Below are positions 10,901 to 20,203 of a stretch of DNA of 64,000 nt, one piece after another. Position 1 is the first letter of the stretch; each line of letters starts with the position of its first letter. The notes under the pieces were generated by a model, which was not told the origin of the DNA, searched no databases, and worked only from the letters and a program-made list of their open reading frames with translations. Origin of the DNA: Symbiodinium natans (lineage: Eukaryota; Sar; Dinophyceae; Suessiales; Symbiodiniaceae); NCBI GenBank assembly GCA_905221605.1, contig CAJNDS010000147.1:448273-512272 (forward strand), given 5' to 3'. The position numbers were made by a program, and so were the translations under genes.

Positions 10901-12124
10901 GTTTAGGGTTTAGGGTTTAGGGTTTAGGGTAGAAGAAGGGGCCCCTAGAAGGGACCCTTAGTCTTAGTTCCCCATATAACCCTTTCCATAGCCCTCATGT
11001 AGTCCCCATATACCTAAGTAGCCCCTAGATAACCCCCCAAAACCCCTAAACCCTAAACCCCTAAGGTCCCTAATAAGGGTCCCTCCTGTAGTCCCCCTTG
11101 GAGGAGTGCTGACGGCCGAACAGATGGCACCGCTGCTAGACCCACCAGCATACAAGTCCCCGGACGCCACGTACAACGCAACTGAGTAGCTGAATGAGTA
11201 TACACTTTACACTTTTTGGGATACTAGTAGCCCCCTTGTAGAACTGAAAGTGTACGCTTGTTTTTTCTTTTCTTTTTTTTTTTTTGGGGGGGGGGGGGGC
11301 CTGTGAACTCAGCAGCTAAGGGCTTGTTTTTGGGGGTTCTAGGATAATCCCCATAACTCAGCAGCTAAAAGGTCAACGAGAGCTGGGTCTTGCCGGCCGT
11401 TTCAAGGCTGAACGCAAGACCCGAGGTGGCGGATGATGGGCACATTGTTTACATCTTCGACGACCTTCAGACCACGGCAGGCAGCTATTTTTTTAAGAAC
11501 ACCAAAAAATGTAGAATAGTAACCCCTATATAGCCCAAAAACATATGGAAGAGTAGCCCCTATAGATTGCCCTAATCGGGAATATAATGCGTGTTTTTTT
11601 TGTGTTTTTTCGGTGTTCTTAAGCAAATAGTAGCAGGTGAAGCCTCTTCTCGCAAACCTCCGACGATCTTGGAGGAGAACGAGGTGCCTTTCTCGATGGC
11701 GGATGAGGGCAATCTCACGCTGGTCGTCTTGCTAGGCGTGGCCAACCTTATCGGAGCTGCCTACCTGGGTGCCCAGTTTGCAAGTCTCGCTGGCTACCAG
11801 CTGGTAGGCTTCCTCGGGGCCGTGAAGGGCTTCTACCCAGCACTCTTGGCTTATGCAGTGGGCTTCTTTGCAGCTCCGGCTATTCGGTTCCTCGGCCTGG
11901 GGAAGACGAACGATGAGATTCAGCAGAGGAACAGGAACCGCAAAGACTGGCTGAACGTACTGCGGTCCGGCGCCGTTGATGGAAAGCTAGCCCAGGCAAG
12001 GAACTTTCGGCAAGGCATGCGACAGATTGGCAAGGACGACGCTGTCTACAGCACTGCGAAGGAGGCAGAAGGCCAATCCACGCAGGGTCAGTTGGAAGAC
12101 TTTGATCGCCGCCTGCGAAGCTGA
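7956..12124 (+). CDS. Plastid-targeted membrane protein of the At5g03900-like family, 13 exons, complete
   Basis: ATG at 7956 (or in-frame 7980) opens a signal peptide (MASLLAVLGLACQPLVCLAS), followed by a transit-like stretch in exons near 8142-8184 and 8535-8645. The mature protein begins LPPEKVVTAVSKAGSRVTAS (8789-8874) and continues through 9032-9112, 9398 to about 9550 (GELVYRFP, then membrane helix FGVALFAS), 9804 to about 9864, 10021-10135 (Gly-rich, YYGPSPFDVIFYRPYY), 10446 to about 10562 (FLESVYSFVFGDGDP), 10830 to about 10891, 11104 to about 11185 (LTAEQMAPLLDPP), 11372-11480 (ESWVLPAVSRLNARPEV) and a long last exon 11637-12124 with two or three hydrophobic helices and a TGA stop. 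Order and motifs match, from memory, the plant chloroplast protein At5g03900 and cyanobacterial relatives. Their function is not established; the iron-sulfur label sometimes attached to them is weakly based. Reading phase is continuous across most junctions. Confidence 0.85.
7980..8039 (+). other. Signal peptide of the plastid-targeted gene
   Basis: The residues from the second methionine are strongly hydrophobic with Leu/Ala/Val and end near CLAS. A first exon with a signal peptide, followed by Ser/Arg/Ala-rich residues, is the bipartite presequence known for proteins imported into secondary plastids of dinoflagellates. Open reading hits TAG at 8046, exactly where an introner element begins, so splicing must occur before it. 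A GC donor at 8040 would fit. Confidence 0.6.
8040..8141 (+). mobile_element. Introner-like element, family A
   Basis: About 95 bp, GTAGGCCCTTGGGACATTTT at the start and TTCAGAGGG...CCATCCTAG at the end, with TTTAAGAGG in the middle. It occupies an intron of the plastid-targeted gene. Confidence 0.8.
8713..8788 (+). mobile_element. Introner-like element, family P
   Basis: GTTCCCTTCTCAAGTACCCA to GGTTACTTGGGCTACCAAG, providing the acceptor before the LPPEKVV exon. A relative begins at 8185. Confidence 0.78.
8875..9031 (+). mobile_element. Introner-like element, family D, exact intron
   Basis: Frame GLS-LEEARKG fixes the ends. The intron runs from GTCCCTTGCAG to CCCCAAG and contains CATATACCC, CACTATAATCCCC and TATGGACCATAAACCC. 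Confidence 0.85.
9113..9397 (+). mobile_element. Family A introner element(s) filling an intron
   Basis: GT donor at 9113 reads GTGCCTAGGCCCTTGGGATG. A second A-like 3' half occurs at 9325-9397, ending CAGCCCAG. The intron is fixed by the frame SKTG-ELVYRF. Confidence 0.78.
9636..9803 (+). mobile_element. Two family A elements in tandem
   Basis: The CCCTTGGGA...TTTAAGAGGACCA unit occurs twice (9641-9700 and 9708-9803). Only the second keeps the GGGCCAGCCAAG end used as acceptor before exon 9804. Confidence 0.78.
10136..10445 (+). mobile_element. Family D intron expanded by CCCCAAA/CCCTAAA repeats
   Basis: Donor GTACCTTGGGGGCCAAATGA, acceptor CCCCAAG...CCCAAG. The right arm is replaced by the repeat tract. 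Frame YYS-YGTVYDD fixes both ends. Confidence 0.85.
10255..10408 (-). repeat. CCCCAAA variant tract grading into CCCTAAA
   Basis: About 17 units of the 7-mer CCCCAAA followed by about four CCCTAAA, inside a D-type intron of the plastid-targeted gene. One variant is homogenised within one tract. Confidence 0.9.
10594..10829 (+). mobile_element. Family A element interrupted by CCCTAAA repeats
   Basis: The 5' part GTAGGCCCTTGGGAC at 10598 and the 3' end GGTTTTACGGGCCATCCCAG at 10810-10829 are separated by a telomere-type tract at 10705-10805, which appears inserted in the element. Confidence 0.75.
10930..11103 (+). mobile_element. Introner-like element, family K
   Basis: GGGGCCCCTAGAAGGGACCC, CATATAACCCTTTCCATAGC, ATAAGGGTCCCTCCTGTAGT. 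Relatives at 50060-50280 and 51900-52070 share the ACCCCTATATATACC and GGGTTCCTCCTTCAGTCCC blocks. Confidence 0.75.
11185..11371 (+). mobile_element. Family B element as an intron of the plastid-targeted gene
   Basis: GAGTATACACTTTACAC and GAACTGAAAGTGTACGC arms, ending CTCAGCAGCTAAAAG. A T/G homopolymer stretch lies at the loop. The 3' end is partly duplicated (11313-11327 and 11357-11371). Confidence 0.8.
11481..11636 (+). mobile_element. Introner-like element, family E, exact GC-AG intron
   Basis: Arms TTTAAGAACACC and GGTGTTCTTAA, ends GCAG and GTAGCAG. Frame TTA-GEASSRK fixes the junction. Confidence 0.85.
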
Positions 12125-12333
12125 GGTGGTGCCTTGCCAAGACTCTACCAGGATGGCATTTTCGGCCCTACAACCCCCCATAAACAGCCCCATAAACAGG
12201 CCCTTTCTCAAGGGGTGATAAGCTCTAACAGCCCATCCTGGTCAGAGGCAGATCTCGAAGACAAGAAGGCTGACAGCCTGGTATAGAAACGTGCATGGCC
12301 CATGCGGCACGCAGTGGGCTTTCTGCCTGTCTA

Positions 12334-12428
12334 GGTTAGGCCCTTGGGACATATTCTATTAGCCCTTGTTGAGGTTTAAGAGGCTATAATTTAGGAATGT
12401 GTTTCAGAGGGTTTTGACGGCCATCCAG
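12334..12428 (+). mobile_element. Family A element in a gene flank
   Basis: TTAGGCCCTTGGGACATATT start, TTCAGAGGGTTTTGACGGCC end, downstream of the plastid-targeted gene stop. Confidence 0.75.
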
Positions 12429-12631
12429 CAGAAGTGCCCCGGTACAGTTCAATCGTAGGTTCGCAGAGCTCGGGAATGGAACGACCGGAGAACTTTGGGC
12501 GACAATCGTTCCTGCACTCAGTGATGGAAGCCTCTTGCAATTTTGTCCGGTTTTTCCTTTCTTGCGCTAGAAAACTGAACTTTTGAAGACCAGCCGACGA
12601 AAGCACCGCCTGCATTTAGTGTCTAGTATAG

Positions 12632-12702
12632 CTTAGGGTTTAGGGTTTAGGGTTTAGGGTTTAGGGTTTAGGGTTTAGGGTTTAGGGTTTAGGGTTTAGG
12701 GT
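12632..12702 (+). repeat. TTTAGGG tract, about 10 units
   Basis: Perfect array in the flank downstream of the plastid-targeted gene. Confidence 0.9.
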
Positions 12703-12795
12703 GATCAGTACCTGGGTTATCGAGGGGTCCTGTCTCCGAAGCCCTAAGCAAGCTCAGCCACAAGCCCCCCCGACCCTTCCTGCTACAGAGATATA

Positions 12796-12990
12796 CCCAA
12801 AGAGCCCAATACCCCTTAATCAAGAATGTGTGTGTGTGTAATCTATATATATATATATATATACATATGTATTTATTTAAATATTTTCTATTCGTTCATA
12901 TAATATACACACTTTATGCATCATATCAAGGATCCCTATTTAAAGTTAAGGTATATGCCTTCATCAAGAGGTAATGGGGCTCTTTGGGAT
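12796..12990. mobile_element. Introner-like hairpin, family H
   Basis: CCAAAGAGCCCAATACCCCT and GGGGCTCTTTGGG arms around an AT-rich loop. The next copy starts 32 bases later. Confidence 0.84.
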
Positions 12991-13021
12991 AAGGTCGCTG
13001 AATTCTGAGCAACCTCACCAA

Positions 13022-13226
13022 GAACCCAAAGAGCCCAATACCCCTTGGTTAAGCGATAGACCTTAATAGATAAGGGTTTAGGTTTTAGGGTTTAGGGTTG
13101 AGTATACCTTAATTGATATAAAAGGGATCCTTAATATGTTTTTAAATGCATACTCAACCGTAAACCCTAAACCCTAGACCCTGGACCCTTTATTATTAGC
13201 TTAAGTAAGGGTTTTTTGGGCTCTTT
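13022..13226. mobile_element. Family H hairpin
   Basis: CCAAAGAGCCCAATACCCCT to TTTTGGGCTCTTTGGGAACC. Telomere-type units of both polarities lie inside. Confidence 0.84.
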
Positions 13227-13602
13227 GGGAACCAAGGCAACTTCAGCAAGCTGGGCCAGGCGCGAGTTGGATTCAGCTTCGTCGGGGTTAGGGGTTAGGG
13301 TTTAGGGTTCAGCATCTCAAGTCCAAGCATTCACTAGTCAAGCAGCTTGTCAAGCGTCGGAAAAAATCCCACCCACCCAAGAAACCCATAACATTGAGAA
13401 AATATAAAGTTCAACCAATACTTTCCCGGTAGGCTTAAAGCTCAAAGTCTAGTTGGTCCAAAACTCACAATAGACCCGAAATCGTATGCCCCAAATCCTA
13501 AACCCTATGCCCCAAACCCCAAGAATCCTAAACCCTATGTCCCAAGTCCTACAGCCCTAATCCCTATGCCCCAAATAAGAGCCCTAAACCCTTGTCTACC
13601 CC

Positions 13603-14240
13603 GGGTGGAAAAAAAGCATTTGCCGACGAAGGGGGTCAGGGTTTAGGGCCTCTGGGGTGAAAAACACCTAACGACGAAGGGGGTCAGGGTTTAGGGCCCC
13701 CCCGGGTGGAAAAAAACCATTTGCCGGCGAAGGGGGTCAGGGTTTAGGGCGCCCCCCGGGTGGAAAAAACCATTTGCCGACGAAGGGGGTCAGGGTTTAG
13801 GGCCCCCCCCGGGTGGAAAAAAACCCTTTGCCGACGAAGGGGGTCAGGGTTTAGGGCCCCCCCCCGGGTGGAAAAAGCCATTTGCCGACGAAGGGGGTCA
13901 GGGTTTAGGGCCCCCCCGGGTGGAAAAAAACCATTTGCCGACGAAGGGGGTCAGGGTTTAGGCCCACCCCCGGGTGGAAAAAAACCATTTGCCGACGAAG
14001 GGGGTCAGGGTTTAGGGCCCCCCCGGTTTTGGTCAAAAATCCAGAAAACAGGAGGCCACCCAGAACCGTCGATTTCACTACTAAAAAATAGCATTTTGAA
14101 CTGGGGCCGGGGCCGATCCTGGGGTCCCCCTCATTTGGGGTGTTTTGGGGGGGCCCCTGGGTGGAAAAAAACCATTTGCCGACGAAGGGGGTCAGGGTTT
14201 AGGGGCCCAAAAAAAAACCGTTTGCCGACGAAGGTCATTA
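13603..14240 (+). repeat. Minisatellite, about 54-bp unit, about 9 copies
   Basis: Unit starts GGGTGGAAAAAAACCATTTG, continues CCGACGAAGGGGGTCAGG and ends in a telomere-like GGTTTAGGGC plus a C run. Unit starts at about 13603, 13655, 13704, 13758, 13811, 13866, 13918, 13972, 14159 and a partial at 14215. An unrelated 125-bp piece interrupts it at 14030-14150. The long open frame here is a by-product. Confidence 0.93.
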
Positions 14241-14339
14241 GGGTTTTAATATACATAGTAAGAGAGGGTTAAGTCCGGGTGCCGAGGTTTACGTTGAGCT
14301 TCGGGGTTGAATTCTGCGCTAAACGGGATTCGTTTAAGG

Positions 14340-14448
14340 GGTATACTTGGAGGTTCATGGGTACTTATACCCCTAACTTGTAACCTACTTAGGGGGCTGA
14401 GAAGTGCAGTTCTACTTGGGGTTATAAGTACCCTGAACCTCCAAGTAC
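14340..14448. mobile_element. Introner-like hairpin, family F
   Basis: TACTTGGAGGTTCATGGGTA and TACCCTGAACCTCCAAGTA arms with GGTTATAAGT inside. Confidence 0.85.
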
Positions 14449-14655
14449 AAGCTCGGATGAGGAGTATAATTATAGGGCCCTATCTAATTCCCTCATTCCC
14501 TACTAAGACCCAGGCAGCTTAGGGCTTTAAAATCTTTTCTCGATCCTACTGCAGGACAGCTCCGGGCGTGTTTTCCAGTTTCGCAGCATACCACCACCTT
14601 CCGACTCCTGCGAATTGCACAGAGCCTGAAGTGTTACAAGCTCCTTCCACCCCGA

Positions 14656-14800
14656 ACCCTAAACCCTAAACCCTAAACCCTAAACCCCAAACCCGAATCC
14701 CTAAACCCTAAACCCTAAACCCTAAACCCTAAACCCTAAACCCTAAACCCTAAACCCTAAACCCTAAACCCTAAACCCTAAACCCTAAACCCTAAACCCT
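14656..14800 (-). repeat. CCCTAAA tract, about 20 units
   Basis: Long array with a few variant units at its start. It is followed by a 100-base island and then a TTTAGGG tract at 14908-14962. Confidence 0.9.
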
Positions 14801-15739
14801 AGCAGCTTCTCATGTCCTAGCACCGTATGCTAAAGTCGACCTGCGTCCCACGCGAGAAGAAATTCCGTCGAGCCTGTACTTCGAGGTTCATTGGTAGTGA
14901 TAGGCAAGGGTTTAGGGTTTAGGGTTTAGGGTTTAGGGTTTAGGGTTTAGGGTTTAGGGTTCAGGTAACTATACTTATAACCTTCTTGTAAGGTACTTAC
15001 AACCCCACCTTACCCTACCTTATTAAGAACCGGAAGCCTATGTTGTTGTCGGCTCTTATTGTAAACCCTTAAAGCCTTACAGCATTCCGAATTCCTAGGT
15101 AACCTGCAAAAAGGTAGCATTTGTGTTCTTCCAACTACCCATGAACCTCCAAGAAACCTGAAACCCTCTGAAATGTTAGGGTTTAGGGTTTAGGGTTTAG
15201 GATTTAGGGTTTAGGGTTTAGGGTTTAGGGTTTAGGGTTTAGGGCCTCACCTTCCTGGACAAAAGGAGGTCGACGGCTCTGCGGCGGACTTCTTCGGCTT
15301 TCCGGATCGGCCACCCTTCTACTGTGCGCGAGGCCGGCAGTACCGGGGTGGGCGAGTACCCCTAAACCCTAAACCCTAAACCCTAAACCCACAATCAATT
15401 CTAGAAAAAGGGCCCGTGCTAGGGGTTCGAGGCTAGAAGAGCCCATCCTGGGTTCCAGATTGCAGTTCTAATTAGCCCTGTAAACCCTAAACCCTAAACC
15501 TTAAACCCTAAACCCTAAACCCTAAACCCTAAACCCTAAACCTCAAACCCTAACTTCTAGATGTGAATAGGGGACGTCTCACCCCATCTTGGGTCTCAGG
15601 GGGCGGCGGGCCTGTAGGGTTTAGGGTTTAGGGTTTAGGGTTTAGGGTTTAGGGTTTAGGGTTTAGGGTTACTCCTTTCCTGTGCCCTTCTTCATGGGCT
15701 TTTGGGCCTTATGATGATTTGGGGTTCAGGGCTTAGGGT

Positions 15740-16045
15740 TGAATTGTAATTGATTTGATTAATTGCATTAATTGAATTAATGTAATTAATTAAATTCATT
15801 AAAATTAATTAAATTAATTCAATTAGTTAAATTAGCTATAAATGAATTAAATTAATAAACTAATTAGAGGGGTTAAATGAATTAAATTAATAAACTAATT
15901 AAATTATTTAAATTATAATTAATTAATTCAATTAATGCAATTAATCAAATTAAGTACAAGTAAATTCAATTAATCAATTAATTCAATTAAGTAAATTCAT
16001 TAAAATTAACTAAATTAGTTATAAATGAATTTTGTTTATTGTATT
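15740..16045. repeat. AT-rich AATTAA repeat block
   Basis: About 300 bp built of AATTAATT/TTAAATTA units, with a longer near-duplicate AAATGAATTAAATTAATAAA at 15839 and 15875. The composition is very different from its flanks. Confidence 0.9.
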
Positions 16046-16517
16046 TAAGCACCTAGTGGCAGGCCTGCTGCATAAAGGCTTGATTGGGGGGGGGGGGTTA
16101 GGGTTTAGGGTTTAGGGTTTAGGGTTTAGGGTTACAAAGGGCCCTTTGTCATTCGTAAGGGGTTCTAGTGTAGAAGAGCCCATCCTGGTCTCCTGGAGCG
16201 CGGGCAAGCCAGTGTTTTTGGGGGTTCTGTATTCCAAAGGGACCTTAATAGTTAGAATAGGCTCTCGGGGGGTATTTTATATATATACATATATAGCATA
16301 AGTATTTAGGGCCTTGAACCCAAAACCCTGAACCCTGAACCCTAAACCCTAAACCCACACAAGGGCTTGCGACACGGGTGGGAGAAAAAGAACCCACACA
16401 AGGGACTACTCTTACCCTAAGGCTCCAGATATCCCAAAGTAGATATTATTTGCAGACTTTAGACCCAAATGTAGGCACTGTTTATATACTTGGAGCCTTA
16501 GGGTTAGTATTCTTCCG

Positions 16518-16634
16518 ACCCCTAAACCCTAAACCCTAAACCCTAAACCCTAAACCCTAAACCCTAAACCCTAAACCCTAAACCCTAAACCCTAAACCCT
16601 AAACCCTAAACCCTAAACCCTAAACCCTAAACCC
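16518..16634 (-). repeat. CCCTAAA tract, about 16 units
   Basis: Perfect array next to a shorter copy at 16790-16840, upstream of the secreted-protein gene. Confidence 0.9.
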
Positions 16635-16736
16635 ACCACAAGGGAAGACTCTTCGTACTTCTTCCGACCCCCTGCGTATACATCGACATCCCCCCCCGTT
16701 CGATGCAGTGATCCGTGGCCCCGAGATGTGAATCTT

Positions 16737-16893
16737 GCGTACCCAAAAGATCCCCAATACACCTTCATGAGAGAATAGACCTTAGTAGCCCTAAACCCTA
16801 AACCCTAAACCCTAAACCCTAAACCCTAAACCCTAAACCCTTTCTAAATTCAGGTATATTCCTTGACTAAGGGGCGTTTTGCTCTTTGAGCAT
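16737..16893. mobile_element. Family H hairpin, diverged, with CCCTAAA insert
   Basis: GTACCCAAAAGATCCCCAAT left and GGGGCGTTTTGCTCTTTGAG right, with a telomere-type tract at 16790-16840 between the arms. Confidence 0.7.
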
Positions 16894-17157
16894 AGATCCT
16901 TGGGGCCAGAAGACCCTCTACTACTATAATCCCTACTGAGGTGCTATGAACCCTAAATCTATACTACTGTAATCCCTACTTAGGTCTATGAACACTAAAA
17001 GTCTGTACTACTATAATCCCTATAAAAGGCACATGAAGCCGATGCGTGGGTGGAAGAACGATGTTGATGCTGCCCGTACTTCGGATGGCCATTTGGGCTC
17101 TGAAGTTCCACAAGTGTTCTTGCAGCCTAGGCCCAATTCCTCCCTTTGACCCTACGA

Positions 17158-17285
17158 TTTGCTTAAGAACCCCTTACAAAAATAGAAGATCATGGTCCCT
17201 ATATTGCCCTTATTAGGATTATTTTTTTGCCTATATTACCCTTATAAGGAAGATTTTTTTGGGGGGGTTCTTAAGCAACTAGCAG
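17158..17285 (+). mobile_element. Family E hairpin
   Basis: TTTGCTTAAGAACCCCTTAC and GGGGGGGTTCTTAAGCAACT arms, in the flank just upstream of the secreted-protein ATG. Confidence 0.82.
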
Positions 17286-17313
17286 TGACTGCTCAAGCTC
17301 CACAAGACGAGCC

Positions 17314-20203
17314 ATGCGCTGCGTGGCAGCCGTGCTTCTCCTGAGCGCTCTCGCAGCGCGTTCTGCAGCAGCCTCGGGCGACTGCGCTGAGGCAGAGTCT
17401 CCGTCGGTTCCTCAAACCGACCCTGCGCTTGTCATATTAGGGTTTAGGGTTTAGGGTTTAGGGTGTAGGGTTAGGGTTTAGGGGTTCTTCGTGCGACACA
17501 TGGAAAGCAGGTACGCAAAACAATCCTTTTTTAAATAACTTGTTGTGAAGGGACTTCAAGATGCCTAATTACCTACAACCAACCATCGAACCTGCCGCAT
17601 GTCTCTTGGATGACGGTGATTGTTGGTGATGGCATTGATAAGATGTAAGAAGTTGCTCTAAACCCTAAACCCTAAACCCTAAGGGGCGCAGCTCGTCACT
17701 GGCGTTGCTGCAGCACCCGGGCTCGAAAGGCGCTGTGAGCAAGGCCGTCGGAGAAGAAGAAGATCAGCGGTACACGCGCTTAGTGGAGAACATGGAGAAA
17801 CTAGGTGGCACTGCTGGCACCGCATTCGAATTCACAAGCATGGGAGGTTCTAGAGGATAGGCGAAGGGCTGTTGTGTGAAACCCTCAGCCTTAGCCCTTT
17901 TGTTCGAGAGTAATCTCAGAAACCCAAATAAACCCAAATAAAGCCAAATGAACCCAAATAAACCCAAACAAACCCTATAAACCCAAATGAACCCTATAAA
18001 CCCCACAAACCCTATAAACCCTAATTGCAAACCCTGCAAACCCTATAAACCCCCTATAAACCCTAAACCCTACCAACAGCTAAGGAAGATCCTGGCCCAA
18101 GTTTGGACTTCACAGCGGTCTGGGGGCTCCAAGCAAGCGCCTGGAGACCCGGACGAGTTCGAAGAGGGCCTGGGCGAGACGTCCCTGGACATCTCGATTC
18201 GGTAGCGCTAAACCCTACACCCCTAAGCACTGAACATCGCTGAACCCTATAAACGCATGCGAAACGGGTGGGAAAAAAAAACTCAACCCTAAGCCCTACA
18301 CCCTAAGCCCTAAACCCTGAACCCAAGCGGCAGTGACGCATGGATTTTTTGCTCTGACGCTTGTCCCAGCAACTCTAGAAACCCTAAGCCCTTCACCCCC
18401 TCAACAACAGTCGTTTAGGGTTTAGGGTTTCGGGTTAGGGTGTAGGGTGGGTCCAAGTATCTCCTGTACAAGTACCCTAAACCCTAAACCCTAAACCCTA
18501 AACCCTCAGCACATGGGCCCCTTGGGCATGCCCTGCAGGTCCCAAAAATCCAGCAGCCTCCTCCAGGAGGGGGTTTAGGGTTTAGGGTTTAGGGTTTAGG
18601 GTTTAGGGTTTGGGGTTTGGGGTTTAGGGGCCCGGGGGGACGAAAGGGGAACCCTCAACTTGGGGAGTCAAACATACCCTAGGCCATTCATAATCCCGGT
18701 TAAGGCACATGGACCCTAAACCCTATATAAATCCTCAACCCTAAACCCTGAACCCTAAACCCGAAACCCTTTTAGGGTTCAACCTGAGTTCCCCCAGAAA
18801 GGAAGGACCAGAAAGAAGGCGCCGCACCACAGACTGGCAGGCATCATCGGCTTGCAACATCCTGATCTTCCAAGATCCTTGACGGCTTAGGGTTTAGGGT
18901 TTAGGGTTCAGGGTTTAGGGTTTAGGGTTTAGGGTTTAGGCCGGTTCAACGTCGGGATGTTCCCCCTTGTACTAACAGTCCTTAATAGGGATTATACAGT
19001 AAGTACACCCCTCCCCACCCCCCCCCCCCTTTAGAATTCCTAATAAGGACTGTTAAGGGGGAAGATCCTTGAAGGCTAAAGGTTAAGATCCTTCAATAGG
19101 GGTTTAGGGTTTAGGTTGCTTAGGGGTTTAGGGTTTCGGGTTTGGGTTTGGGGTCCAGGGTTTAGGGTTCAGGGTAGGCCCTTCAGATGCGTTCTACCTT
19201 AAGATTCTAAGATACTGGGTTTAAGAGCCCTTATGCAAATCCTAAGCCCTGGACTGCCATCGTGCTTGCGCAGTTTTTGGTCTTAAACCCTAAACCCTAA
19301 ACCCCAAACCCCAAACCCTAAACCCTAAACCCTAAACCCTATAAAACTATAAACCCTAAACCTCCAAGGACGTGGACTGGGCCAGGTCGAGCGGCTGGCG
19401 CTCGGACGCCGTCCGCAACGGCGAATGCCAGGCAGTCGTGGACTATCTCGACAACGGGGTCGCTCAGAAGGGTTTAGGGTTTAGGGTTTAGGGTTTAGGG
19501 TTTAGGGTTTAGGGTTTGGGGGTACCCAAAGAGACCTTATTGCCGTCTGATAAAGGGAAACAACTTTAATTGATAAAAGGGATCCTTAAGACGATTCAGG
19601 ATTTTTCCTTAATTAAAGGGGTATTGGGCTCTTTGGGTAGGCAAACTATAATTTTTGGGCGGGGGATCCCTAAACCATAAATCCTAGACTTATAAACCCT
19701 GGGTTCAAGCGCAAAAAGGATGCGGGCATCTTTGGGGGGGAGGTGCGGTGGTACTCAATCCCTAAACCCTCAACCCTAAACCCTCAACCCTAAACCCTCT
19801 AGGTCAGCTCCGGTGTCTTCATGGCGTCCGCGGGCTGCAAACTCACCGCCTACGACGCAAGCGGATGCTCAGGCACCAGCGTGGAGATTGTCGACGCAAG
19901 AAACTAGGTTTAGGGTTTAGGGTTTAGGGGTTTAGGGGTTTAGGGGTTTAGGGGTTTAGGGGTTTAGGGGTTTAGGGGTTTAGGGGTTTAGGGGTTTAGG
20001 GTTAGGGTTTAGGTAGGCCTTTGGGACATTTTGCATTTTCCCTTCTATTGGGTTTAAGAGGATCATACTCAGGGATATTTTTCAGAGGTTTTTTTTGGGC
20101 CATCCTAGGAAACGAGTCCAGGGCCAAAGTACGCCTCCTCAATGACTTCCCGGACACCATTGGCTGGAACGACCAGATCAGCTCCTTCCAGTGCGCATGT
20201 TGA
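17314..20203 (+). CDS. Secreted protein with C-terminal beta/gamma-crystallin-like segment, 9 exons
   Basis: Exon 1 (17314-17430) encodes a signal peptide, MRCVAAVLLLSALAARSAAA. Exon 2 (from 17684) gives SSSLALLQHPGSKGAVS and a charged EEEDQRY stretch. Later exons are about 18075-18201, 18328-18412 (Cys-bearing WIFCSDACPSNS), 18510-18572, 18798-18884 (basic KGRTRKKAPHH), 19369 to about 19461, 19803-19899 and 20109-20203. The end reads GVFMASAGCKLTAYD, CSGTSVEIVDARNE, then VRLLNDFPDTIGWNDQISSF and a short QCAC tail before the stop. NDQISS matches the (N/D)(N/D)X(I)SS calcium-binding motif of beta/gamma-crystallin Greek-key folds, and the order C..YD..CSG..S.E is typical of such motifs. The phase carries through from exon 3 to the stop with GC, GT and GA donors. 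Likely secreted or surface-located. The N-terminal half is not recognised. The fold call is inference from short motifs. Confidence 0.7.
18955..19070. mobile_element. Introner-like hairpin, family C
   Basis: Arms GGGATGTTCCCCCTTG / ACTAACAGTCCTTAATAGGG and CCTAATAAGGACTGTTAAGG. The right end is diverged. Confidence 0.75.
19529..19640. mobile_element. Family H hairpin
   Basis: ACCCAAAGAG left and GGGGTATTGGGCTCTTTGGG right, within an intron of the secreted-protein gene. Confidence 0.8.
19907..20009 (+). repeat. TTTAGGGG 8-mer variant tract
   Basis: Two or three TTTAGGG units followed by about nine 8-base units with an extra G, at the start of the last intron of the secreted-protein gene. Confidence 0.9.
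20013..20108 (+). mobile_element. Family A element in the last intron of the secreted-protein gene
   Basis: GTAGGCCTTTGGGACATTTT to GGGCCATCCTAG. Its 3' end is the acceptor used before the last exon. Confidence 0.85.

Larger units (their letters stand above)
12125..17313. other. 5.2-kb repeat-dominated interval between two genes
   Basis: Holds A, H, Q, F and E type elements, the 54-bp minisatellite, long CCCTAAA/TTTAGGG tracts and the AT-rich block. Small open islands bounded by acceptor-like sites occur at 12992-13021 and 13227-13287 (together SLNSEQPHQ, then GNFSKLGQARVGFSFVG), 14804-14905 (VDLRPTREEIPSSLYFEV) and 15551-15616. They could be exons of a small unrecognised gene, but no start or stop could be assigned. 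Confidence 0.5.

Noticed and set aside
13603-14240. CRISPR array
   Set aside because: Repeats are contiguous, with only variable C runs instead of unique spacers, in a eukaryotic context.
13760-14272. 170-residue repetitive open frame
   Set aside because: Follows the 54-bp minisatellite; the unit length is a multiple of three in some copies only, and the ends are not gene-like.
15249-15357. Open island reading FFGFPDRPPFYCARG
   Set aside because: It is bounded by TTTAGGG on the left and CCCTAAA on the right, the pattern of intron interiors, and no splice partners could be found.
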